DNA of 64,000 nt from Acholoe squamosa. Its lineage: Eukaryota > Annelida > Polychaeta > Phyllodocida > Polynoidae. Below are positions 32,498 through 42,719 of this stretch, one piece after another; the first letter of the stretch is position 1, and each line of letters begins with the position of its first letter. The position numbers and the translations under genes are program-made. The notes beneath the pieces were generated by a model, which searched no databases, was not told the DNA's origin, and saw only the letters and a list, made by a program, of their open reading frames with translations. The stretch lies in contig OX439037.1 in NCBI GenBank assembly GCA_949317995.1, positions 17,348,324 through 17,412,323 on the forward strand. Direction: 5' to 3'.

Positions 32498-35400
32498 TCA
32501 AGAAGGTTTGGTGGAACGTGCCAACAATTTCCCCCTACCTCGAATTCTCCGTTCCGCCGAGACAATTTTCTCACGATTGGGTTTTAAATTCGTGTCGTTT
32601 TCGACCCTAGAGGGTCGTCCTCCCATCGTCTTTTTGTTATTTGCTTTTTTAGCCGGTCGACCTCTTCTCCTCTTAGGGGCTGTAACCTTCATTTTACCCG
32701 ACAATTTGTTGGTCTTCATCAGGATCTCGTCCTTCTCCTCAGTCATTTGTTTGGAGATATCATCGCACTCAGAGTTGGCGGCATCTCGTCCCCTCCATCT
32801 CCTCAACCTACACACGTTAGACTTATGCATGCGGCCCGTAGCCAGACTCATAAGCATAACGGTGCTCTCGGATATAACTCGAGTAACCACGTGGGGTCCG
32901 TCCCAACTCGAAATCAATTTCTTGCACCTTAAAGGTTGATGTAACCTGAACACTCGGTCGCCCACGCTGAATTGTCGCGGCTTTAGGTGGGTGTCATACC
33001 CAGTTTTCTGCCAGTTCGCATTCTTTAGTAGCTCGTTTCGAACTACTTCATAGGCTCTTTTAAATTGGTCTCGCAGAGATTCCACAAACATCACAGTACA
33101 GGGGGCTTCGGGGCTTACTCCCATAACACCATATACGAGATCAGCAGGCATTATAATGTCCTCCCCAAATACTAATAAGTTAGGGGAGCAGTTCGTAGCG
33201 GCATGCACAGTGCTATTGTAAGCATGTACTACAAAGTCACATTGCTCGTCCCAGTCGTCCTGGCAAGAGTTTACCAGGGGTTTAAGGACTTGTATCAATG
33301 TTCGATTGAATCTTTCTACCTGGCCATCAGATTGGGGCCTGTATGGATTGGTTCGAGTTTTGCAAATGGCCAAACAATGACACATTTCTTGCCACAAGTT
33401 GGACTCGAATTCTCGTCACTGATCGCTATGCAACATTAATGGTGCGCCGAGATGTAACACCCATCCCTTCACAAAGGCAATAGCGCAAGTGGCTGGCTTG
33501 TGGTCGGGTAGAGGGTATACTCGGGTGTACTTGGTATAGTAGTCGGTTACTACCATCATGCAGGTATTGCCTCGGGGTGTTGGCTCGATTCCGCTAATGA
33601 TATCGACAGCTACTCTGGCGAATCGAACTCCAAACAGTTCTTGTGCCAGGGGCATCTTTCCCATTCCGGGGCCAGGTTTGTTCCTGCCGCATTCGGGACA
33701 AGTCATAACCCATCTTATGATGTCATTATGCATTCCTGGCCAGTAGTACCTCCTGGCTAGGCGTTCTAGGGTCCTCTTCTTCCCGAAGTGTCCACTTGTT
33801 TTATGCCCATGGCAATAAAACATGATGTCTCGTCTTAGTGACATAGGAATCACTATCTGTAAAACCTTGTCCTTGGTGGGACAGGTTTTCCATCGACACA
33901 GGAGGCCATCTCGAATTTCTAGCTCGGTCCATTGGGCTAGAAATTTGCGGGTCTCCCTATCCTCGAGGGACAATGCCGGCCGTTCGGGCTTGGCATTCTT
34001 GTTCAGGTAGCAAATCACTCTCTTGATAGCGGGATCATTTTGTTGGAAATGTAGGATGGTCTCCTCTGGCCAATCTATAACATTCTCCATGCTGACGCTG
34101 GGCAACGGCGACGACTGTCTAGTTCGAACCGTTGCGACCACTGCGTTATGAGCCCCGCAATCATCACAATCGATTTTCTGGCACTTTCTGATAGGCCTCC
34201 GGGAGAGGGCGTCCGCATTGATATGCTTCGAACCCGGTCTATGTTGGATCTGGCTATGCTCCAACCCAAACTCTGACAAATGTGCCAGCCAACGGCCAAT
34301 CATACCCTCGGCGTCCTTAAAATTGAGGAGCCACCTCAGGGATGAGTGGTCGGTTCGGAGGGTGAAATCAGTGCCCCATAGGAAGTGACGAAACTTTTTA
34401 GTGTACACCACCACAGCCAGCAACTCACGTTTGGTGGTGCAATAGTTTCGTTGTGCCTTATTCAGAGTGTTACTAGCAAAGGCGATTGGTACTTCGACCC
34501 CGTCCTGGACCTGTGACAGGGCTGCACCGATACTATCATTGCTAGCGTCAGTGTCCAGAATGAAATGATCGTCCGCAGTTGGGTATTTCAGTACTGGCGT
34601 GTTAGCAAATAAGTGTTTTATTTGCTCGAAGGCTACATCTTGTTCGTCTCCCCATGGGAAGTGTTCCTTTGCACGACCTGGGGTCCAATGTGCCAATATC
34701 TGTAAGGGGTAGCTTACTTTGGAGTAATTTGGCAGGAAGTCTCGATAGTATGAACAGAAGCCCAGGAAGGACCTTACTTCCTTCGCACATATGGGTTTCT
34801 GCCATTCGGACACTGTCTTGAGCTTCTCGGGGTCGGCTTTTACGCCGTCTGGAGTTATTATTCGACCGAGATATGTAATAGAAGATTTAAATAGATTACA
34901 TTTCTTTGTTTTTAATTTTAGCCCATTTGCTAGAATTCTCTTCAAGACTAGTTCGAGGTTGTTCTTACAATCTTCGAAAGTCTTTCCAAATACTATGACA
35001 TCGTCGAGGTACACCAAACAATTCTTCCAAAGAAGATCGCTTAGCATTTCCTCCATCATAGCTTCGAAAGTGGCCGGTGCATTGCACAGCCCAAAAGGTA
35101 GAACGTTGTACTGAAATAGGCCCATGTGGCTCGAGAAGGCTGTCTTCTCCATGTCCTTAGGGGCCATCCCAATCTGCCAGTACCCCGATTGGAGGTCGAG
35201 GGTACAAAAGTATTTGTTCCCCCCCAATGAGTCTAAGGTCTCGTCTATCCTTGGTAAGGGATAGGAGTTTTTCTTTGTCAAGCCGTTCAGCTTTCTATAA
35301 TCGATACAAAATCGAATAGACCCATCCTTTTTTGTGGTCATGCACACAGGGCTAGACCAAGGGCTTGTGCTCGGCACTATGATCCCTTTTTCTAGCTGTT

Positions 35401-36676
35401 CCAGAATTTGCTTCTCAGCCTCAACCTTCTTTTTCAGTGGTAACCTCCTATAAGGTATTTTGAAAGGCTTCGAGTCGCGCGTGTCAATCGTATGTAATAC
35501 CCTGCTGGTGCGACCTACCGCGCCCCCCGGTTTCCCGAAGGCATCTTTGTAAGTGGCAAGTAGGGTTCGAAGTCCTTCCTTTTCTGATTTCTTTTTCAAG
35601 GAGGAGTCGTTTACTAACTTCAGTAGGTCATCTGACAATCCCCGTTCCATCCCCGCAGGTAACTCGTTTCGAAATCTAGATTCCGATATGTGTTCTATTA
35701 GGGACATGTCACCGATTTTCTCGTTCTTTTTAAGGTACACAGGTTTCAGACCCCTGTTCATGATTGGGACTACTGTCCACGATCCACTTCCCACTAAAGT
35801 GTCGACCGAATCTAGGTGTAAGCTAGATAATGCTTCGTAGTTGGGTTCGAAGATAGCATTCGAACCTCGAAATGCATGGTTCGAAGAACACAAAACATCA
35901 CAAGCCGTTCCTGGTGGAATTTTCACTGTCTGTACTACGGTGGCTACCGTGGACACATGTCTCAATAAGCACGGGATCTCGCAGTTGTATGGTTGCCTTA
36001 TCTTCAACATCCCGAACCGGGGATCCAATACAGCACCGTACAAGCTTGCGAAGTCCAGGCCAATTATCCCGTCGTCACTTATCTCGGCTATAGTAGGGCT
36101 CATCACATATTCATAGCCCCCCATCCCGATCCGTATGAAAGTCTTGCCAAAAGTCTGCATCTGGCTTCCGTCGGCCGTGCAAGCATTAACACCAACTGGT
36201 AGCGTTTCATGGTTGCCGGACACCAGATTGAAGAATTTTCTCGAGACACACGAATGGCTGGCACCTGTGTCAATCAAAAATTCCCCAGTCCGCCCCTTCA
36301 CCGATACAGCAATGTACCATCGTTTTCCCCCCAAAGGTGAGGAGTTCTGGGCGAATCGGAGTTGTTCCTCGGAATCACCGATCTCCCATCCGAAGCCCTT
36401 CAAGAAGGTTACACACGGATGGTTCGGGGGGAGGTGTGCCGCACTCACTCGCGTCAACTCTTCAACCCAACCTCCCTCATCTTCGACGTGGGATTGCTCC
36501 CTCTGGTCCTGGCATATGACTGCCCCTTCCCCGTCGAAGCCCCCGGCCCGGGCTGGGGTGAGAGGATCCTTCTCACGTACCAGTCCCCCGGAGGGTATTG
36601 ATTCCTGTACTAGCTCGGGTTCGCCAGCGGTGGCTTTTTGGCAGATTATCGAATCACGGACCACATCCTTTGCCAT
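32498..36676 (-). pseudogene. pol: Gypsy pol: protease, reverse transcriptase, RNase H, integrase
   Basis: Domains in order: aspartic protease with FLIDTGASHSCVS; reverse transcriptase with CTLDLQSGYWQIGM, LPFGLCNAPATFE and CLVYLDDVIVFG; RNase H starting FILDTDASNDSIGAA; integrase zinc finger (HGHKTSGHFGK...CPECGRNK) and DDE core (VAVDIISG, then PYRPQSDGQVERFNRTL); and a C-terminal WDGPHVV block like the GPY/F module. The order protease-RT-RH-IN marks it as Ty3/gypsy. It makes DNA from the element RNA and inserts it. About one break is present. Confidence 0.95.
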
Positions 36677-36700
36677 GGATGCGCTCCTCTTTAGTTTTCC

Positions 36701-39261
36701 TCATCTTTCGTCTCCTCTACGTAATTGACTCCCTCGGGATAGTACAGGTTTTGGTGCTGTACATTCGTGAGCATAGTGCCCCATTTCTTGGCAACGGTAG
36801 CATCGTAGTTTACTACGGTCAACTCTCCGACGCGTGGGTCTGGTAAGCATTGTCTCAGAGAAGGTTTTCATGAAGTCCTCCATCATTTTCTTCATATCCA
36901 GAGGTTCGGGTGTAACAGTAGTTCTTGGTGGAGGCATTACTGGTGTTCGAACCACAGCCATTTCTCGTACATGGCTGTCCGAATTGGGTTTCTGCTCCAC
37001 CCGGGGTTCATTGGCACGTCGGTTATACGTCCGCCGAGGGATATATTTTCTTTTAACGTCTTTTTTTACCTGTACTGCAGAGATACTGCCGTCCTCCTCC
37101 TCGATCTCTATGATCTCGAAGTCGTTGTCAGTCAATTCAGTGTATGTCGGTTGGTGTATCCCCGACACAGAAGCTGTACTTGTGTTAGTACTCGCACAAA
37201 CCTTGGTATTAGAGGATTTCAATTCTACTTTCCCCGCCATGAGGGTCTTCTTTACTGTCCAGCATTCAATTCCCTCGAACAGGTCAGTCAATGTTGGATT
37301 TCGTCCTTTCCAAGCATCCAAAGCTGCTTGTTGTTGTTCCTCGTCTCGAAGTCCGCTCACGAATTGTGGTAGCAAATCGTTCAGGAAAAACTTATCAGAA
37401 GGATTGGTTCCTGGCCGTGCCCTCTGCAGCAGGGATTGCAACTCATACCCATAGGCTCGAAATGATTCTTGTGGCTTCTGTGTCCGTTTCTTGAAAAGCA
37501 TGAAAGGGTCTTCACTTACCAGGTTATACAGTAAAATACTCGTTCGAAGTACACTTCGTTCCACTTTTCGACAGCTATTCGGCCGGGGCCATATTTCAGG
37601 CATCTGATTAGATGAGGCAGAGCCTCTTCAGGGGTCCATGCGTTACACCTCATGTCATCAGTGAAGTTCGAGAACCATTCTTTCCAAGTCTTTACACCTT
37701 CGTATAGCTTGGGCAAAATGGCCTGACGCCTAGCCGCATTATTCGAGCGTACCAACTTTTGGCATTGGTTGACACTCCAATCTCGGATGGTCTCCTCACT
37801 ATGTGCTGCGTTCGAGGTATTAGCTGATTGATTCAGCATGTCTTCTAACACGCTACTTCGGGACCGGCGCCTCGGAGGTCCACCTGTAGCGCCCCCAGCC
37901 CCTGCGGGTGGGGCAGTCGGACCTTGGGTAGTACCCGAAGCACTACCCCCTGACGCACCTTGGTTCCCGGTGCCTAAAGGTTCTGACTCATCCACAGAGT
38001 TGTCATCATAAGACAACTCGAAGTGGCCTTCTTGTTCATCATTATTCCTGTATTTAGTTTCGTCGTTTCTGCCAGTCGTGACACTAAATCGTATTCTACG
38101 TTTTTCGGGTTCTGTTGTCCTTGATTCATGACTAGGGTCGTAGACACCGTCCTTACGGACATGAAGATCCGCATTTTTGTTTACGAACGGGTCGTATCGA
38201 TCTGGTTTTTTTAAAGCTTCGGCTGGTGTTGATGTTGCCACAGGTGAAGGTCCTTTCACGAATGTGGCATCGCTTTTAGAGGGTCTCTGCTGGTAGAGTG
38301 CATCTAACTGGGTTACAGAAGCACTCGTGTCTGTCTCGAAAGATGAGTCTTTCCCCGTCTCTAGGTCTGCTTCATTAATCTGACCATCACTCTCTATTCC
38401 CGACACACATGTGTTGAGGGTCATTTTTTTCTTCGTCAGGTTAGCTATTTCGAGGCAAAGCTCTCGTTGTTTCAGGAATAAATCTTGGTTGCTATCTTTG
38501 ATGGATTCCATCACATCCTCATTATTCAATATACATTGATCTCGAATCTCTAGCAACTTGTTTGCTTCATACTTGTATTGTTCTATTTCGGCCTTTAATT
38601 GCTCGGCCTCTTTCTTTAGTTCGAGATTCCTGATGGTGGAGCTAGCTTCCTGTTCCTCCAGGTTAACTTCTCTTCTAAGTTTCTCGTTTTCCCACTCTGC
38701 CTTGGCGAGTTCTATATTCCTTTCCATGACATATGCCTGGTATTCGAGGTCACGTTTCACTTTCTCCTTCAGTTCGGTTTTTTCCTCGAGTTCCTTCATG
38801 TCATTCAACATTCGTTCTTTCTCGGTTTGATACTGGGAACATTGTTTCTCCAGGTTCCTAAGCCTCAGAACTTTCTGTTCGGAGTCTTCTAGCTTTGGTA
38901 AACCTTGGCGTAGGCGAATTTTGTTCATGGCGTCGAAACTCAGTTTGGCCTGCTCGCGCAAATATTCTGCTGCCGACTCAGTAACTCTCTTCGAGCCTCC
39001 TATGTCGAATACTGAGACGTCTACATCGTCTAGGGATCGGCGAGGACTTATTGTTTTCGTTTCCGCTCGAGCTGAGGCTGTTCGTTGAGCATCGAGGGTC
39101 ATCATCATAATCGGCGGTGGTGTCTCTGTGGTCTCAGTGTTTAATCTGTAGGTATAGTTCGCGGCTGGGGTGGACATTTCTCCTGATCCGGGGTTTCGAA
39201 CTACCCTCTCCACGTTGGGTCCAGTTATGGAGGTACATCCTCTCATCTGTATTCTATCCAA
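36701..39261 (-). pseudogene. gag: Gypsy gag region
   Basis: The first part carries a long coiled coil (roughly residues 140-320, with QTEKERMLNDMKELEEKTEL and similar) and a Gly/Ala/Pro linker. Then come the capsid-like region with PEIWPRPN...DPFMLFKKRTQKPQESFRAY and a zinc knuckle CYRCQEMGHYAHEC near the end. Gag packages the element RNA. The coiled-coil extension before the capsid part is unusual. The two parts lie in overlapping frames; ribosomal frameshifting is known in this family, so this may be a break or a normal shift. Confidence 0.85.
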
Positions 39262-39376
39262 GTCATTAGCATGAGCAGTGTCATTCGGTGTGGATCCCGA
39301 GATGTTTGATGTTTCATCTCGAGATCCTTCGTGCTCGTGTTCGGCCTCCAGGGCCGCGCACTAACACCAAGTACTG

Positions 39377-39388
39377 GTCACGGCACCA
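39377..39388 (-). other. Primer binding site complementary to tRNA-His
   Basis: On the minus strand TGGTGCCGTGAC follows the 5' LTR after one base. It is complementary to the conserved 3' end of animal tRNA-His (GTCACGGCACCA), matching 12 of 12. Confidence 0.85.
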
Positions 39389-39389
39389 G

Positions 39390-39746
39390 TGTAATGGTTC
39401 GAATTATGGTTTCGACCAGTTCGAAGTGAAAACCAGACAAGGTATCTCGGGTTAGTGCAACCGGCACGTGTTTATTTCGGTGTAGGTATTACATCCACCT
39501 CGAAGAGTACTGCTTAGCTAGGCATAAGCTCAGGTAAGGGTGGTCCGACTCCGTTGGCAGGCAGAGCCAGACTAACGCCTCCCTCGGCCCCAGGTAGGGG
39601 CTGGAGCGAGGCGGACAGTGCTGCCACCACCCTGCAGGGACCAGTGGTCGAAGAGACCTCTGGTGACTACCGGTGATGGGCGCACCGCTCGAAACGCCCT
39701 CTCGGGGGAGACGCTCACACTATATCACGATCTACGAGCCCCTACA
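39390..39746 (-). repeat. 5' LTR of the gypsy element
   Basis: 357 bp, TG...CA, with AAAG outside (39747-39750) and the primer site inside. Confidence 0.95.
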
Positions 39747-40267
39747 AAAGTTTTATGATTTTTTGGTAATAATTTTCTTCCTAATATTTGAGGCACTGTT
39801 TGATCTAAAGGAGAATTAAATATAACAAGGTAAGTAGCATTTCTGTTCACAGTTTGTCTTTCTTTCCCTTCAGAAAAAAAATTTTGAGATATATATATCA
39901 CATTTAAACCTTCATGATGACAAGTTTGAGTAAATAATTTTCCTATTTCTGCATTATTACTGCTTTCTTTCATTAAGTCATCTAATATAATAAGTCCATT
40001 TAAGTTCGGTTTTATGTATTTATCAAAAGAAGAAGGAATACCATTAATGAAAATAACGTCTTTATCTTGCATTATAGAAGGTTTTTTAGGAGGTGTTTGA
40101 CCATAACACCAAATAAAATAATCTATGTTTTTGTCTAATATGCGATCACTGTTTTCTATTAAATTATGAACAAAAGTAGTTTTACCACTGTTACTAGGAC
40201 CTGCTACTATCATAGAAAAAGGTATTCTAATACATGCATTGAAAATAGGAAATTCTAGGTGCTCCAT
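39747..40267 (-). pseudogene. Polinton packaging ATPase (FtsK/HerA-type), split by the gypsy insertion
   Basis: The main part of the gene: a Walker A loop AGPSNSGKTTF near residues 22-32, a Walker B strand LNGLIILDDLM near 88-98, and a later NVIYISQNFF sensor-like segment. The family pumps the genome into the capsid in Polintons and other double-jelly-roll viruses. It begins 11 bp after the integrase stop. A young gypsy element (26983-39746) sits inside it, and the end lies at 26840-26982. Confidence 0.9.
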
Positions 40268-40278
40268 TTTTTTTTTTT

Positions 40279-41250
40279 TTAAATTCCTTCAATTTTAACT
40301 AGTTCTTCTTTATAAAAATTACCACTTAATATTTCATTGTTTTTATCAATTAATACATATGTTGCAGGCCAAGTTCTAAGAACATAAGCTACTTGAAAAA
40401 TTTCTTTTTTCCAATGAGAAGAATATCCTTTTCTGAAAGTAGTTTTATATTTAGTAATTCTAACTTTATCTCCAACTTTAAAGGGTAAATGATGTTTTTT
40501 AGAGAATAAATATTTACCGTATTGTTTTATCCATATTTTTTTTTCGTTTGCTTTAGTTACTTCTGAAGGACTTATACCTAAAATTCTATGCTTACTGTGA
40601 TTATAACTATATACTAAATTTTGAAGTACATCTATATATCTCAAAGTCTTTTTGAAAGTAAGATATTTATATATTTTATCTTGTATAGTATGATTGAATC
40701 TTTCTACTATTGCACTTTTAGTGTCTTGTGATGTACTGAAAAATTTAATGTTATTTTCTTTTAAATATTTTCTGAATACACCTTTAAATTCACTTCCGTC
40801 ATCAAATTGTATAATTCTAGGCTTAACTTTGCTTTTCATTAATATATTTTTAAAGCCATCTAAAGTGACGGAAGCTGTTTTGTTTCTTAAAGGAAAAATA
40901 TAAGCATAACGAGAAAAACAATCTATACAAGCAAGTAAATATTTGATATCATCATTTTCATTTTTTAAATTAAATATACTAATTAAATCTATTTGCCATT
41001 GATCATTTATACCTTTCACTATAGTTTTTCTTCGTAAAAACCTATGTTTTATTTTTTTGTGAGAAGTATAGGTTCTAGTGTTATGAAGAAAAGCTGATAC
41101 ATCCGTATGAGTTATATTTTTATTTTTTTTCTTTGCACTTTCATATAATTTATTTGCAGAACTGAAAGAGGCAGGATCAGACGGATTGAAAAATATTTCT
41201 TTTAAAATATTTTCTTTGTTTTTAGTTTGTTGGTTCATATTTTTTGACAC
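40279..41250 (-). CDS. Polinton integrase (retrovirus-type DDE), 323 aa
   Basis: The rve fold is clear: QWQIDLISIF with Asp88, IIQFDDGSEFKG with Asp150, and AIVERFNHTIQ with Glu183, the three metal-binding acids. The C-terminus has an SH3/chromo-like segment (FKVGDKVRI, then VLIDKNNEILSGNFYKEELV), usual in Polinton integrases. The enzyme inserts the element into host DNA. The frame is intact and of normal length. It precedes the ATPase gene, the same order as in many Polintons. Confidence 0.95.
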   Translation of the reverse strand: MSKNMNQQTKNKENILKEIFFNPSDPASFSSANKLYESAKKKNKNITHTDVSAFLHNTRTYTSHKKIKHRFLRRKTIVKGINDQWQIDLISIFNLKNENDDIKYLLACIDCFSRYAYIFPLRNKTASVTLDGFKNILMKSKVKPRIIQFDDGSEFKGVFRKYLKENNIKFFSTSQDTKSAIVERFNHTIQDKIYKYLTFKKTLRYIDVLQNLVYSYNHSKHRILGISPSEVTKANEKKIWIKQYGKYLFSKKHHLPFKVGDKVRITKYKTTFRKGYSSHWKKEIFQVAYVLRTWPATYVLIDKNNEILSGNFYKEELVKIEGI

Positions 41251-41465
41251 ATATTTCCTGTATTACATTACAGAGACGGAAATCCGATATGCATGGTTTC
41301 GTTCTAATATATCAAATAATTTTTATACATGAATAGAACGATACATATAATCACGTGATTTTAAACCATCTCAATGTAATAGAAAGTGTGTCGATATATT
41401 ATACTGTCAGATTTCACGGTTATCCATGAAATCTTTTTAATTTTATTCATCCAATAAAAAAATGT
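41251..41465. other. Spacer upstream of integrase
   Basis: AT-rich spacer with no gene. It includes AATCACGTGATT-like and TATAC words, but no firm promoter could be assigned. Confidence 0.4.
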
Positions 41466-42191
41466 TTACTGATTAACAGGCATGTAAATTAGGATGAAGC
41501 CACTTGGTTTCATGTTTCCATCTACATTAAATATCAGACATTTGTTTCCTGTTTTTGTTTTCCTTGAACTAGAATTAATTTTAGTTTTATTTCGTGAGGT
41601 ATTAGATTGCTGCTTGTTCACATTTCTCTTTCTTTTAACCTGCACCTTTTCCTTTCTTCCTGCTTTTTCATTTTCATCTTGACTTAAGTCATCATCACTT
41701 GTATTATTTTCCACCCTGCTAGAAGTCTTATTCATCTTTTTCTTTTTCTTGACTTGTATTTTTACTTTTTTTTCTTCATATTCATTTTCGTTATGACTTA
41801 CATCATCATCACTCTCTTCTTTTCTTCTTTTCAAGTTTTCTTCTTTCTTGATAGGACGAACAATGTTTGATTCAATATTTTTGGTGGAGTCATTTTTTTC
41901 TTCTTTTGAAGACATGCTGTTCGAGTCTTCATTTTCGCTCAAATCTTCCATGACTTTTATACTGAAATTTTGTGCGGATTTAGCTTTGCTTCTTAGCTTT
42001 TCTTTCATGTATTTATTGTAACAGGCATTACATCTCAGGTGATTTTCATCAGACGTAAAAAAATGATAAGATTGAAAAGGTCTATGACACCTTATACATT
42101 CTTGTACCATTGACTCTGCACATTTTAAACAATATTTTTTATTTTTTACTAAATCAGCATTTTTACCACAAAATTCACATTTAGAAACCAT
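41466..42191 (-). CDS. Zinc-ribbon protein with acidic/basic tail, 241 aa
   Basis: The N-terminus (residues 5-62) has four Cys pairs: CEFCG, CLKCAE, CIRCHRPF and CNACYNKY, which would bind two zinc ions. The rest is low complexity, alternating acidic Ser/Asp/Glu and Lys-rich stretches that repeat (DDDVSHNENEYEEKKVKIQV and DDDLSQDENEKAGRKEKVQV). The last 25 residues look folded again. Cys-rich proteins of this layout occur in other Polintons as far as I recall. Nucleic-acid or transcription roles are plausible but unproven. The frame is intact. Confidence 0.6.
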   Translation of the reverse strand: MVSKCEFCGKNADLVKNKKYCLKCAESMVQECIRCHRPFQSYHFFTSDENHLRCNACYNKYMKEKLRSKAKSAQNFSIKVMEDLSENEDSNSMSSKEEKNDSTKNIESNIVRPIKKEENLKRRKEESDDDVSHNENEYEEKKVKIQVKKKKKMNKTSSRVENNTSDDDLSQDENEKAGRKEKVQVKRKRNVNKQQSNTSRNKTKINSSSRKTKTGNKCLIFNVDGNMKPSGFILIYMPVNQ

Positions 42192-42220
42192 TTTTTATCA
42201 TAAAAAATTGAAAACGAAAA

Positions 42221-42257
42221 TATATAAAGCTAATTAGCTAAGTTATTCATTTATCTC
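42221..42257 (-). promoter_or_regulatory. GAGATAAA + TATA module before the zinc-ribbon gene
   Basis: On the minus strand GAGATAAA (42250-42257) is followed about 22 bp later by TTTATATATT (42219-42228) and then the start at 42191. The GAGATAAA neighbourhood is repeated at 42307-42314. Matching modules lie before the minor capsid (47154-47189), major capsid (24676-24708) and core-protein (26794-26824) genes, and GAGATAAA alone at 25199-25206. Confidence 0.6.
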
Positions 42258-42387
42258 AATAATATTTTTATAATATTATTTTAAAGGTAATAAGGTAAGT
42301 CATTCATTTATCTCATTAATATTTTCATAATATTATTCACTGCTATCATTTTCACTTAATTCCATTTCACTTTCACTGTTGCTATCA

Positions 42388-42645
42388 CTACTTAAATTTT
42401 GTTCTTTTTCTTTCTTTTTTTTTTTCTTGCTTGTTTTCTTTCTTCAATTTCTTAACTTTTTCAATTTTTTTATATATTTTATTTTTCATTCGAAGAAGAA
42501 GGTCAAACTCTTCTTTTTGAAGAGATATACTTTTATCTTTAGTCAAGTCATGAAAATGTAAATATATATTTCCTTTAAATTTATTTATATCTATTCTTTT
42601 CCTCCGACCAAAAGCCAAAGTAGGGTATTTTCCTGATTTGTTCAT
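42388..42645 (-). CDS. PC4/p15-like ssDNA-binding protein, 85 aa
   Basis: Residues 9-55 follow the PC4 core: FGRRKRIDINKFKGNIYLHF, then KDKSISLQKEEFDLLLRM. Compare the PC4 pattern of a basic strand, F-K-G-(x)-hydrophobic strand, and a G/S-I-S-L turn before the helix. PC4 proteins bind single-stranded DNA and modulate transcription or replication. A Lys-rich tail follows. It lies between the polymerase and the zinc-ribbon gene. It is short but collinear, with GAGATA upstream (42708-42715). The family call is from pattern only. Confidence 0.6.
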   Translation of the reverse strand: MNKSGKYPTLAFGRRKRIDINKFKGNIYLHFHDLTKDKSISLQKEEFDLLLRMKNKIYKKIEKVKKLKKENKQEKKKERKRTKFK

Positions 42646-42719
42646 TTTTTCTTTTATTATGCCTTAGGCTTTCTTTCTAATGTTAATAAGGTGAAAGTTT
42701 TTTCAAGCTATCTCATGAT

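Larger units (their letters stand above)
26983..39746 (-). mobile_element. Ty3/gypsy LTR retrotransposon, 12.8 kb, very young
   Basis: The two LTRs are 357 bp each (26983-27339, 39390-39746) and differ at one position by eye. They start TGTAATGG and end CCCCTACA. AAAG is duplicated on both sides. Order on the minus strand: 5' LTR, tRNA-His primer site, gag, protease-RT-RNase H-integrase, a large extra frame, polypurine tract, 3' LTR. The size is large for gypsy elements because of the extra frame and long 3' non-coding DNA. It looks nearly whole with about three frame breaks. LTR identity argues for a very recent insertion. Confidence 0.95.

Noticed and set aside
39377-39388. A tRNA gene at the LTR edge
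   Set aside because: Only 12 bases match tRNA-His, in primer-site position; no cloverleaf follows.
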